DNA from: an uncultured Bacilli bacterium
Lineage (GTDB): Bacteria > Bacillota_I > Bacilli_A > RFN20 > CAG-631
Length of the DNA stretch: 18,835 nt
Assembly (NCBI GenBank): GCA_934215405.1
Contig: CAKPZU010000028.1
Span: forward strand, 1 to 18,835
Direction: 5' to 3'
Part shown: positions 1 through 7,214 of the stretch, piece by piece
Numbering within the stretch: position 1 is the first letter of the stretch
How the letters are laid out: every line of letters begins with the position of its first letter
Position numbers and translations under genes: made by a program
The notes under the pieces: model-generated
Seen by the model: the letters and a program-made list of their open reading frames with translations, nothing else
What the model was told of the DNA's origin: nothing
Databases searched by the model: none

Positions 1-232
1 GAGTTAATTCAACCTCTACTCCCATTTTTTCAATAATACTTTTTAAATAATCAACAACAAATTCAACAATCATCGCATCAGTAAAGCAAGTCACTTCAAC
101 GCTTTTAATTCTTCCAAATAAGCCCTTATTTTCTTTAACTGAATCAATATAAATGTTTTCAACTGGTACATTTAAAGAAGCAGCAGCTAGTTCTAGTGCA
201 TCATTTTGTGTTTTTCCAACAAATTGTTTCAT
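1..232 (-). CDS. jag: Jag/KhpB (SpoIIIJ-associated RNA-binding protein), N-terminal part
   Basis: Partial: 77 codons are visible and the gene runs off the left edge. Translation begins MKQFVGKTQNDALELAAASL and continues through a KGLFGRIKSVEV stretch. That is the Jag-N domain signature: a short basic/Gly-Phe-Gly motif that precedes the KH and R3H RNA-binding domains, which here lie outside the window. The start at 232 is set by an AGGAGG ribosome site at about 238-243, which overlaps the yidC stop codon (245-243), so the two are translationally coupled. In Bacilli this protein is encoded with the YidC insertase and acts as a cytoplasmic RNA-binding regulator linked to cell envelope and division. 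Identification rests on the domain start plus the canonical position after yidC. Confidence 0.88.
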   Translation of the reverse strand, partial: MKQFVGKTQNDALELAAASLNVPVENIYIDSVKENKGLFGRIKSVEVTCFTDAMIVEFVVDYLKSIIEKMGVEVELT

Positions 233-242
233 ACATTGCCTC

Positions 243-1751
243 CTAATTTTTATATCCTTGTGGTATTGTATATTTAGTTTCTTCTTTTTTAACCTTATAT
301 TTACCACCTTTATTTCCATTATTTAATTTATGCATTAAATATGATTGTAGCATACCAATTGCAGCTGATGCTATCCAATAAATAGACATGACAACTGGCA
401 TAGTAAAGCCCATTACAAGAATCATGATCATAAAGACATTTGTCATCATACTTGTTTGCTTTTGTTGCTTTTTAGCCTCTTCACTCATACGTTTTTTATT
501 TAGCATTTGTGGAAGCTTCATAGATAAAATTTGTGAAGCAGCCATTATAAGGAATATAATTAAAGCAGTAACCTTAAAGTTTCCTCCAATAATATAAGTG
601 CTTAAATTTTCTCCTAATACTACACCACCGATATTACCAGTTCTTAATACACCAAGATTCATAACTGCACGATACATAGCGATAAATACTGGGAATGTAA
701 CTAATAATGATAAGAATGGTGCAAATGGCTTAACACCATATTTTTGATAAACGCTCATTAATTCCATCGACATCTTTTGCTTGTCAGCAGATGAAGGATT
801 TTGTCCATATTTTGCTTGAATCTTTAAGATTTCAGGTTGAATATCTTGCATCTTTTGAGTGCTTGATTGTGATTTAAATGTTAATAGTAAAATTAATAGC
901 TTTAATAAGCAAGTTACAACAACAATTGCAAATACTTGTGCCCAACCAGTTCCACCAAATAATGTAACAAACACATTAATTAGCCAAGACATTGGAAATA
1001 TTAATAAACCATGTAATATACCATTGTCCTTCCAAGCACTACCCCATGTAGATTTTGGAATACTAACTCCTGTTTGTGGATCAACAAAATTTTCACTAAA
1101 TACATAGCATGCTTTTGAATGGCTGCTTAATCTATTTCTGACAGATGTAATATTAACCTTATCATCTGATGCGGTTGAATCCTTAGTATCTTCATCTCGA
1201 TTAGTATCATTTATTTTATTAAAATAGCCATATGTTTTAAATGTTTCTGAATTTAAGCCATTAGCACATATATTTACTAATTCTTTATAAACTGATGGTT
1301 CTTTAATATTTGCATCAATGTAAGCATTAACTATTGCTTTATTAGCTTCAGTATAGTAAGTAAACATAAAATGAGCTTGTAAATATTCCTTAGCTGTCTC
1401 TTCAGTGTTTTTTACTAAAACTAAATTGTTTTCAGCTAATGCGTATTTATAATCAAATACCCCTTCTATAGTTTCTTTTGATGTTTCATCTTCATGTGTT
1501 ATATAACTGTTATACTTGTTAAAAACATCATTATTTTCTTCAGTTATTTTTTTTGAATAGTATTCATGAATGAATTCCTCACAATAATATTTTCTCATTT
1601 CATAAAATGGAGTTCCTTCTTTTGTGGCATCACCACATGTATCGCCATTTAAATATCCACCATTACATCCTCCACAAGATGTAACTACTGATGCAAATAA
1701 TAATACTCCAACAAACAATATTATTTGTCTAAAAAAGCCTTTTTTCTTCAT
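243..1751 (-). CDS. yidC: YidC/Oxa1 membrane protein insertase, lipoprotein with a large extracytoplasmic domain
   Basis: 502 residues. It begins with a lipoprotein signal peptide (lipobox VTSC, Cys26). A Cys-containing, charged extracytoplasmic segment of about 215 residues (27-240) follows. The YidC core runs from about 245 to 475: TM1 near 272-292, the cytoplasmic hairpin with Gln/Lys-rich helices 293-340, the KPFAPFLSLLVTFPVFIAMYR segment at 341-361, and later TM helices near 385-405 and 435-470. The tail is basic. It inserts and folds membrane proteins with or without Sec. Gram-positive YidC proteins are usually about 260-290 residues with a short external N-terminus, so the long outer domain is unusual. 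The conserved TM1 groove arginine is replaced by Lys284 (CLLKLL). The start overlaps the rnpA stop by 4 bp (ATGA), with a GAGGAG ribosome site inside rnpA. Family assignment is secure. Confidence 0.93.
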   Translation of the reverse strand: MKKKGFFRQIILFVGVLLFASVVTSCGGCNGGYLNGDTCGDATKEGTPFYEMRKYYCEEFIHEYYSKKITEENNDVFNKYNSYITHEDETSKETIEGVFDYKYALAENNLVLVKNTEETAKEYLQAHFMFTYYTEANKAIVNAYIDANIKEPSVYKELVNICANGLNSETFKTYGYFNKINDTNRDEDTKDSTASDDKVNITSVRNRLSSHSKACYVFSENFVDPQTGVSIPKSTWGSAWKDNGILHGLLIFPMSWLINVFVTLFGGTGWAQVFAIVVVTCLLKLLILLLTFKSQSSTQKMQDIQPEILKIQAKYGQNPSSADKQKMSMELMSVYQKYGVKPFAPFLSLLVTFPVFIAMYRAVMNLGVLRTGNIGGVVLGENLSTYIIGGNFKVTALIIFLIMAASQILSMKLPQMLNKKRMSEEAKKQQKQTSMMTNVFMIMILVMGFTMPVVMSIYWIASAAIGMLQSYLMHKLNNGNKGGKYKVKKEETKYTIPQGYKN

Positions 1752-2101
1752 TTATTTCTCTCCTCGTTTTTATTTGGATTTATTTTCAAATATAATTTTT
1801 CTAATTTCTCAAAGTTATCTTTGAAATTATTAGATTGATAATTAAATCTTACAACTATTACATAATCAATTGGTAAAGTAAAATCAAATAATTTAGTAAC
1901 CATTTCTCTTATTTGTCTTTTAATTTTGTTTCTAACTATAGCATCTCCAGCCTTTTTACTAACTGAAATACAAACTCTACCATAATTTACTTGATTAGTT
2001 TTTTTATAATAAATACAATACACATCATTTCTATAGCAAATTCGTTTATTGACTATCTTAGCAATTTCTTCATTACGCTTTAAGCTGTTTTTTCTTTTCA
2101 T
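1748..2101 (-). CDS. rnpA: Ribonuclease P protein component
   Basis: 117 residues beginning MKRKNSLKRNEEIAKIVNKR. This small basic subunit binds RNase P RNA and helps it mature tRNA 5' ends. The hallmark RNKIKRQIRE motif (the family's RNxxKRxxRE helix) follows VSKKAGDAIV, and the order of elements and length fit the family. A start nine codons upstream (2128) is possible in frame, but that codon lies inside the terminator hairpin that follows rpmH and adds an atypical MVAFFNVKI leader, so I chose 2101. The ribosome site there is weak (GAAG). The stop TGA overlaps the yidC ATG, showing TGA is a real stop in this genome. Confidence 0.93.
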   Translation of the reverse strand: MKRKNSLKRNEEIAKIVNKRICYRNDVYCIYYKKTNQVNYGRVCISVSKKAGDAIVRNKIKRQIREMVTKLFDFTLPIDYVIVVRFNYQSNNFKDNFEKLEKLYLKINPNKNEERNK

Positions 2102-2113
2102 AATCTTCACATT

Positions 2114-2147
2114 GAAAAAAGCCACCAAACATATAGTCTAGTGGCTA
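2114..2147 (-). terminator. Intrinsic terminator/attenuator between rpmH and rnpA
   Basis: Read on the minus strand: AGCCAC (2146-2141), a 15-nt loop, GTGGCT (2125-2120), then a T-run (2120-2115). It starts 8 bases after the rpmH stop and ends before the rnpA start. It is likely to lower transcription of rnpA-yidC-jag relative to the abundant L34 mRNA, because no separate rnpA promoter is obvious. Confidence 0.75.
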
Positions 2148-2154
2148 ACCAATA

Positions 2155-2289
2155 CTAAGCTGATAAAACTTTTCTGCCCTTGCTTCTTCTTCTTGCAAGA
2201 ACCTTTCTGCCATTAGGTGTTGCCATACGAGCACGGAATCCATTGACATTTTTATGTTTTCTCTTACTTGGTTGATATGTTCTTTTCAT
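2155..2289 (-). CDS. rpmH: 50S ribosomal protein L34
   Basis: A 44-residue Arg/Lys-rich protein: MKRTYQPSKRKHKNVNGFRA, then RMATPNGRKVLARRRSKGRK and VLSA. This matches L34 along its full length (MKRTYQPS..KR...GFRARM.T..GR.VL..RR.KGRK.LSA). The start is fixed by a strong GGAGGT ribosome site at about 2299-2304. It is first in the leftward rpmH-rnpA-yidC-jag operon, the standard gene order beside bacterial dnaA. The encoded product is a structural component of the large ribosomal subunit. Confidence 0.98.
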   Translation of the reverse strand: MKRTYQPSKRKHKNVNGFRARMATPNGRKVLARRRSKGRKVLSA

Positions 2290-2325
2290 TTTTCTATAAC
2301 CTCCGTTTAAACATTGCGCATAGCA

Positions 2326-2354
2326 ATTATACCTCTTTTTTTATACTAAGTCAA
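2326..2354 (-). promoter_or_regulatory. Promoter of the rpmH operon
   Basis: On the minus strand: TTGACT (2354-2349), a 17-nt spacer, then TATAAT (2331-2326). This is a near-perfect housekeeping sigma promoter about 37 bp upstream of the rpmH start codon. Confidence 0.85.
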
Positions 2355-2608
2355 TTATAATATATTTATATATTAAGCTATGACACAATATCACCTTTAT
2401 TAACGATTTAACCAAAAAGTGAGCCAAATTCATTACAAAAGCTCAATGAACCACCTTATAATTTACTTTTTTTAAAGCAAATAAGTTTTGGAAGTAGTAA
2501 ATTAATATTTTCTTTTAAACTATATTTTATATTTTTTATTTTCATCTTGATATTTAGATATAAATAAAGTTAAAATACATTTAAGTTAAAATAAAGAAGG
2601 TAATAATT
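2355..2608. other. AT-rich gap between rpmH and dnaA promoters
   Basis: The rpmH-dnaA intergenic region has no coding frame. It holds the rpmH promoter at its left end and the dnaA promoter at its right end, with long A/T tracts between. I looked for DnaA boxes (TTATCCACA and its complement, allowing one mismatch) and found none here. In B. subtilis this interval carries a box cluster; here the boxes lie on the other side of dnaA. Confidence 0.6.
2547..2593 (+). promoter_or_regulatory. Promoter of dnaA with a tandem repeat over the -10 region
   Basis: TTGATA at 2547-2552, an 18-nt spacer, then TAAAAT at 2571-2576. The 11-bp sequence AAGTTAAAATA occurs at 2567-2577 and again at 2583-2593 (16-bp period), giving a second TAAAAT at 2587-2592. 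The second copy could be another -10 box or a regulatory repeat. The dnaA ribosome site (AGAAGG) follows at about 2595-2600. Confidence 0.5.
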
Positions 2609-3955
2609 ATGTATGATAAAAATGTTTCACTAACTGATCTTTGGAATAAGGTTTTATTAAATATGAAAAAAGAAAATGATATTAATGCTTATAATACTTT
2701 TTTTCTACCTTTAGTTCCTAAAGAAATAAAAAATGATAAGCTTATTATTGAAGCTCCAACTAGATTTGTTAAAGAAATAGTTTCATCAGACAGGTTTACC
2801 TTAAAACTAAATAATTGCTTAAAGAGTCTTGTTGATTTTCCTTTAACTGTAGATATTAAAGAAAAAAATGAAATAACTAATGCTAGCACTCATACAAACT
2901 CAATAAAGTTAGAGCCACAACTAAACAATAATTACACTTTCAACAATTTTGTAGTTGGACCTTGTAACTGTGAATGCTATCAAGCCTCTTTAGCTACTGC
3001 TAAAGATCCAGGTCAGTATTTTAACCCCTTATTTATTTATGGTAGAGCTGGTATTGGTAAAACTCACCTGCTTCATGCTATTGGAAATTATTGTAAAGAA
3101 AGCTCTAATGCTAATTTAAATATTTATTACACTACAGCTAATGACTTTATTGATGAATTTATGCGTTCGAGTCAAAATAAAGACATAGATTCAATGAAAT
3201 TAAAATTCAAAAGCATTGATATTTTATTACTTGACGATGTTCAATTCTTAGCTGGAAAAGATAAAACATGTGAGGTATTTTTCCAAATATTTAACAATCT
3301 AATTAATGAAAAAAAGCAAATTGTTTTAACAAGTGATAGAAATCCTAATGATTTAAGAGGACTTGAGGTTCGTTTGGTTTCACGATTTTCATCTGGTTTA
3401 ACAGTTGGAATGAATGCTCCAGAATATGAAACAGCAAAAGAAATATTAAAGAAAAAAATTGAAATAAAAAACACTAATTTAAAAACAATTGATGATGAGG
3501 TTTTAGATTTTATAGCAGAAAACTATTCAAGCGATGTTAGACAGCTAGAAGGAGCTTTAAATCGTTTGTTCTTCTATGTAACTACAATTAATAAAACTGA
3601 GCATATAAATAAAAACTTAGCTATTGAAGCATTAAAGAATGTCACACCTCCAAAGAAGAGTAATACAGCCTTGACTGCTAGTGCAATTAAAAAGACGGTT
3701 TGTGATTATTATAATATAAGTGAAGAGCAATTAATTAGTACATCTAGGGTTTCTTCGATTACCACTCCACGATTTATAGCTATTTATTTATGTAGAGTTT
3801 TATTAACTATGACATTTGAAGAAATAGGACTAGAGTTTGGTAATCGTGATCATACAACTATTATGAATGCTTGTGTTAAAATCGAAAAAGCAATAAACGA
3901 AGATAATGCTTATAAGCTAGTTATCAACAAAATAAAAGAACAATTAACAAATTAA
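2609..3955 (+). CDS. dnaA: Chromosomal replication initiator protein DnaA
   Basis: 448 residues. Domain I is about 1-82 and the domain II linker is short (about 83-107). The AAA+ domain III has Walker A GRAGIGKT (145-152), Walker B LLLDDVQF (206-213), sensor I TSDR (241-244) and the RQLEGALNRL sensor II region (311-320). The domain IV helix-turn-helix ends in the DnaA signature GNRDHTTIMNACVKIEK (411-427). It binds DnaA boxes, opens the origin and loads the replisome. Two oddities stand out. The segment before Walker A reads GPCNCECYQAS (118-127), where the family usually has a G.SN(R/K).A..A pattern. Domain II is nearly absent. A DnaA-box-like sequence lies inside its 3' end (3921-3929). The start has an AGAAGG site nine bases upstream. 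Confidence 0.98.
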   Translation: MYDKNVSLTDLWNKVLLNMKKENDINAYNTFFLPLVPKEIKNDKLIIEAPTRFVKEIVSSDRFTLKLNNCLKSLVDFPLTVDIKEKNEITNASTHTNSIKLEPQLNNNYTFNNFVVGPCNCECYQASLATAKDPGQYFNPLFIYGRAGIGKTHLLHAIGNYCKESSNANLNIYYTTANDFIDEFMRSSQNKDIDSMKLKFKSIDILLLDDVQFLAGKDKTCEVFFQIFNNLINEKKQIVLTSDRNPNDLRGLEVRLVSRFSSGLTVGMNAPEYETAKEILKKKIEIKNTNLKTIDDEVLDFIAENYSSDVRQLEGALNRLFFYVTTINKTEHINKNLAIEALKNVTPPKKSNTALTASAIKKTVCDYYNISEEQLISTSRVSSITTPRFIAIYLCRVLLTMTFEEIGLEFGNRDHTTIMNACVKIEKAINEDNAYKLVINKIKEQLTN

Positions 3956-4082
3956 CCACACGTTTTCCACAAATTTTAAAGAAGTATTTAATTTTTTACA
4001 TATATATGTTATAATATATATGTAGGTTGAAAAAAAACATGACTTATCAACAAATCCACACTCTTTATTATTATTGTTATTA
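3921..4082 (+). other. oriC: Probable replication origin (oriC): DnaA boxes plus unwinding element
   Basis: Near-consensus DnaA boxes (TTATCCACA, one mismatch each unless noted), all in the same orientation: TTATCAACA 3921-3929, TTAACCACA 3952-3960, TTTTCCACA 3963-3971, TTATCAACA 4044-4052 and AAATCCACA 4052-4060 (two mismatches). Between the two groups, 3972-4043 is almost pure A/T with TATATATGTTATAATATATA. The last pair is followed by CTC and then a run of TTA triplets (4065-4082). This copies the order seen in the B. subtilis unwinding system: adjacent boxes, a short G/C spacer, then DnaA-trios. Strand bias of the flanking genes diverges here, which supports an origin. Confidence 0.8.
4065..4082 (+). 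promoter_or_regulatory. DnaA-trio-like element
   Basis: Six consecutive triplets, TTA TTA TTA TTG TTA TTA, start four bases after the last DnaA box. Read 3' to 5' on the other strand they are A-A-T type trios, fitting the DnaA-trio pattern ((G/A)A(T/N)) bound by DnaA on single-stranded DNA during origin opening. The low-complexity A/T background makes this suggestive on its own; its position beside paired boxes makes it stronger. Confidence 0.6.
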
Positions 4083-4127
4083 AATAAAGAAAAGAAAATA
4101 ATTAAAATAAAAAAAGGAGATTTAAAA

Positions 4128-5255
4128 ATGAAATTTAAAATCAATAGACAAGAATTATTAAACGGATTAAATAAAGTATCAAAGGCTGTTAATAGTAAAA
4201 CTCCTTTACTAGCTTTAACAGGTATTAAATTTTCACTTGATGAAAATGAATTAGAATTAATTGGTAGCGATAGTGATATTTCTATTAGATGTGTTATAGG
4301 AAAAGAAAAAAATGAAAATCAAATAATTGAAATAGAAGAAATCGGTTCAATAGTAATTAATGAAAAAATCATTTGTGAAATTATTAGAAAAGTAGAATCT
4401 GATATGGTTGAAATAGCTGTTGTTGATAATCTTGCTAAAATAAAATCAGACAAATCAATTTTCACAGTAAATTGTATTCCAGCAATTGATTATCCAACAA
4501 TTGCGTTTAATGATTTAAATAATGCTCAATCATTTACAATGGAAGCTTTAGAATTAAAGAATTTATTTGATCAAACATTATTTGCTACATCTGATAAGGA
4601 ATCTCGTCCAGTATTAACGGGCTTAAATTTTAAATGTGATAATAATGTATTAGAGGTTGTATCAACTGATACATATAGATTAACTAAAAAAATCATTCAT
4701 TTAAATAGTGATTTAAAATTTAATGTTACTATTCCTCGTAATGCTTTAGATAATGTTAATAAGATTGTTGAGTTAGGTCAAAATGTAAATATATCAATAA
4801 GTGATAAGAAGGTATCATTTGATTTAGGTGATTGTATGATAAATACTAGAATCATTACTGGTACTTATCCTGATACTTCAAGATTGATTCCAGATGACTT
4901 CACACAAATTTTAAATATTTCAACTAAAGAATTAGTTGGAGCAGTTGATAGAGCCTCAATTTTATTAACTGAAAAGAATAATGTTGTTAAATTAAATATG
5001 AGTCAAGAGGATGTATATGTATCATCAAAATCAATGGAGGTTGGCTTTGTTGTTGAAAAGCTAAACGAATATTCATATGAAGGAGAGCCTCTAACAATTT
5101 CGTTTAGTGCTAAATATTTACTTGATGCAATTAGAGCTTTAGCTAGTGATGAAATTTCACTTCACTTTACAGGTGATATGAAGCCAATTATTTTGAAAGC
5201 TAAGACAAATCCTAACTTAACACAATTGATTTTACCAGTTAGAACATACAATTAA
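4128..5255 (+). CDS. dnaN: DNA polymerase III beta subunit (sliding clamp)
   Basis: 375 residues, beginning MKFKINRQELLNGLNKVSKA. The clamp encircles DNA and tethers the replicative polymerase. Family marks are the three-fold repeated fold, CIPAIDYPTI near residue 120, the STDTYRLTKK segment near 180-190 (usual ATDSHRLA) and the C-terminal LPVRTYN (usual MP.R). The start at 4128 has an AAGGAG site 8 bases upstream. An in-frame start 18 codons earlier (4074) would put coding sequence inside the DnaA-trio run and lacks a ribosome site, so I rejected it. It follows dnaA across the origin, as in most Bacillota. An intrinsic terminator starts just after the stop. Confidence 0.97.
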   Translation: MKFKINRQELLNGLNKVSKAVNSKTPLLALTGIKFSLDENELELIGSDSDISIRCVIGKEKNENQIIEIEEIGSIVINEKIICEIIRKVESDMVEIAVVDNLAKIKSDKSIFTVNCIPAIDYPTIAFNDLNNAQSFTMEALELKNLFDQTLFATSDKESRPVLTGLNFKCDNNVLEVVSTDTYRLTKKIIHLNSDLKFNVTIPRNALDNVNKIVELGQNVNISISDKKVSFDLGDCMINTRIITGTYPDTSRLIPDDFTQILNISTKELVGAVDRASILLTEKNNVVKLNMSQEDVYVSSKSMEVGFVVEKLNEYSYEGEPLTISFSAKYLLDAIRALASDEISLHFTGDMKPIILKAKTNPNLTQLILPVRTYN

Positions 5256-5256
5256 T

Positions 5257-5286
5257 AAGTAAGGCTAAAAAAGTCTTACTTTTTTC
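5257..5286 (+). terminator. Intrinsic terminator of dnaN
   Basis: Stem AAGTAAG (5257-5263) pairs with CTTACTT (5275-5281) across an 11-nt loop and runs into T5281-5285. It starts immediately after the dnaN stop. Confidence 0.85.
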
Positions 5287-5315
5287 TTGTTTATTAAATA
5301 AAAGCGGTATAGAAT
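5287..5315 (+). promoter_or_regulatory. Likely promoter of the AGE gene
   Basis: TTGTTT (5287-5292), 17-nt spacer, TAGAAT (5310-5315), directly after the dnaN terminator and 27 bp before the start codon of the next gene. Confidence 0.5.
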
Positions 5316-5342
5316 ATTTATGAAAGGAAAAGGGGATAATAA

Positions 5343-6524
5343 ATGGAAAAAAAATATTTTGAAGATTTATTAAACTTCTATGAATCAGAATTAGATCAAA
5401 CATTAGATTTTTGGTATTCATACGGATATGATAAAAATAATGGTGGCTTCTTTACTTGCCTTGAAAGAGATGGAACAGTCTACGATACAGATAAGGCTGT
5501 TTGGGCTCAAGGAAGAGGTATGTGGGTATTTGCTAAGGCATATAACTTTATTAAAAAGGATCCACGTTATTTAAAGGCTTCTATGGATGCTTATGATTTT
5601 GTAACAAAGCATTGCTTCGATACTGATGGAAGAATGTTTTTTACTGTAACTGAAAAAGGAGTAGGCATTCAAAAAAGAAGATATTGGTTCTCAGAATCAT
5701 TTACAGTAGTTGGCTCAATTGAGCTTTATAGAGCTACTAAGGATGTTAAATACTTAAACACAGCTAGAAATACCTTTGATACAATGCTAAAGGTTAAAAC
5801 AGGAGTTATTAAAACTGAGCCTAAGTTTAATCCAGAGGTTGTAAATTGTATTGCTTTAGCAAGTCCAATGATTTTATTAGTAACTTGTCAAATTTTAAGA
5901 GATGTAGATAAAGAAAAAGAAGCTTATTATAATAAAATTATCGATGATAGTATAGAAGAAATTAAATTACATTATCATCCAGAATGTAAGGCTGTATTTG
6001 AAAATGTAAATCCAGATGGTACAAGATGTGAAGGCTCAAGAGGAAGACTTGTAAACCCTGGCCATTCAATTGAAGCCAGCTGGTTTTTAATGAATGAATC
6101 AGCTTATAGAAATAATGATCCAAAGCTACTAGAAATGGCTTTAAATATTCTAGAATGGTCATTTGAATTAGGATGGGATTATGATGTTGGTGGCTTACGT
6201 TATTTCGTTGATGTTGAAGGAAAGCCTGTTCAAGCTCTTGAATGGGATATGAAATTATGGTGGCCTCATAATGAAATGCTTATTGCTTTCTTAATGGCTT
6301 ATAAGCATACTCATAAGCAAAAATATTTAGATAAATATCAATTAGTTCATGATTATACATTCTCACACTTTAAGGATAACAAGTATGGTGAATGGTATGG
6401 CTATCTTCATAGAGATGGTACAGTATCAACTACTTTAAAAGGAAATATCTTTAAAGGACCATTCCATATTCCACGCTGTGAAATGGAAAATATTCTTCAA
6501 TTAAAAGAAATTTTAAAAAAGTAA
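5343..6524 (+). CDS. N-acylglucosamine 2-epimerase (AGE) family protein
   Basis: 393 residues, the usual AGE length, with no signal peptide (cytoplasmic). The family forms an (alpha/alpha)6 barrel and interconverts N-acetylglucosamine and N-acetylmannosamine, or epimerises related sugars at C2. Visible marks are the WAQGRGMWVFA segment with Arg58, NPGHSIEASWF with His241, WWPHNEMLIAF with His309, and GPFHIPRC with His375. His241 and His375 sit where the two catalytic histidines of characterised cyanobacterial and mammalian AGE fall. GPFHIPR favours a true AGE over cellobiose 2-epimerase. The ribosome site AAGGGG precedes the ATG. The gene is alone between terminators, with no sialic-acid genes (nanA, nanE, nanK) nearby, so the physiological substrate is open. 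Confidence 0.9.
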   Translation: MEKKYFEDLLNFYESELDQTLDFWYSYGYDKNNGGFFTCLERDGTVYDTDKAVWAQGRGMWVFAKAYNFIKKDPRYLKASMDAYDFVTKHCFDTDGRMFFTVTEKGVGIQKRRYWFSESFTVVGSIELYRATKDVKYLNTARNTFDTMLKVKTGVIKTEPKFNPEVVNCIALASPMILLVTCQILRDVDKEKEAYYNKIIDDSIEEIKLHYHPECKAVFENVNPDGTRCEGSRGRLVNPGHSIEASWFLMNESAYRNNDPKLLEMALNILEWSFELGWDYDVGGLRYFVDVEGKPVQALEWDMKLWWPHNEMLIAFLMAYKHTHKQKYLDKYQLVHDYTFSHFKDNKYGEWYGYLHRDGTVSTTLKGNIFKGPFHIPRCEMENILQLKEILKK

Positions 6525-6530
6525 AAAAAG

Positions 6531-6577
6531 AAAACTGATATTAAAGGTATAAAAAATACTTCTAGTATCAGTTTTTT
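6531..6577. terminator. Bidirectional terminator between convergent genes
   Basis: Long stem AAAACTGATA (6531-6540) pairs with TATCAGTTTT (6566-6575), with a smaller internal hairpin (GTAT/ATAC). On the plus strand it ends in a T-run (6572-6577). On the minus strand it is followed by TTTTCTTTTTTT. It serves the AGE gene and the convergent membrane-protein gene, and its right arm abuts that gene's stop codon. Confidence 0.85.
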
Positions 6578-7157
6578 ACTTAAATAAAATAAAGTAAGAA
6601 ATTAAAAATGAAATAATAGGTATAAAAAAGCCTAGAATAATTTCAATAATTGTATGTCTTTTTAATTTTAACGAACTCCAAATAACTAAAATAATTAAAA
6701 AATATAAAAGTAAAAAATAATAAGAAATAGTAACGCTTAAAAAGGTTACAGGCCCAGAAAAGCCACACATATGACCACTAGCCTTTACTTTAGAAACAAA
6801 TGTACTAATAAACATTAATATTCCTGATAAAAAATAGGTAGATACTAATTGCTTAACCAATATAGAATAATTATTAAAAAGTACAAAAGCAAAAATAACT
6901 GTGTAGCTAATAAGTGATATTATTATTGCTAAATTTCGATAGCATACCCTATCATTTTCTTCCTTACTTATTTTTTTATATATTTTAAATACTTTTTCAA
7001 TCAAATAAGAAAGAGAAGGAAAAATTGCTAAAAATAAAAGTAAAATAATAAAGGTAAAAATATTAATTTGTTGTTTAAATAATAAAATAGTTAACAAAAA
7101 TAATGCCATAATCGGAGGAATAGTCATTATTCTTAAAACTGAAGCAAATTTTTTCAT
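6576..7157 (-). CDS. PAP2-like integral membrane protein, degenerate active site
   Basis: 193 residues with about five or six hydrophobic segments (roughly 12-27, 33-50, 77-95, 103-121, 136-160, 171-191). The loop-borne ASGH (126-129), followed by a WxxLKLKRHTxxE segment (160-172), recalls motifs 2 and 3 of the PAP2 phosphatidic-acid/undecaprenyl-phosphate phosphatase superfamily (PSGH and SR-x5-H-x3-D). His129 and His168 are in place. The motif-3 arginine position is Ser162, the Asp position is Glu172, and the first motif (K-x6-RP) is only loosely suggested by ISKEENDR (63-70). It may act on a lipid phosphate in the membrane or be a non-catalytic relative. An AGAAGGTGAG ribosome site precedes the start. 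It runs against the direction of the surrounding genes. Confidence 0.6.
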   Translation of the reverse strand: MKKFASVLRIMTIPPIMALFLLTILLFKQQINIFTFIILLLFLAIFPSLSYLIEKVFKIYKKISKEENDRVCYRNLAIIISLISYTVIFAFVLFNNYSILVKQLVSTYFLSGILMFISTFVSKVKASGHMCGFSGPVTFLSVTISYYFLLLYFLIILVIWSSLKLKRHTIIEIILGFFIPIISFLISYFILFK

Positions 7158-7214
7158 ACACTCACCTTCTTTTTGACAATTATTATATTAATTTATTAAT
7201 CAATTTATGTGTAC

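Noticed and set aside
859..1107. Open frame of 82 codons on the plus strand opposite yidC
   Set aside because: Antisense to yidC core sequence, no ribosome site, no recognisable product.
2355..2608. DnaA boxes in the rpmH-dnaA gap
   Set aside because: No sequence within one mismatch of TTATCCACA or its complement was found there by eye.
4074..4127. N-terminal extension of dnaN by 18 codons
   Set aside because: Lys-rich leader with no ribosome site that would overlap the DnaA-trio run; the start at 4128 has AAGGAG and matches the family start.
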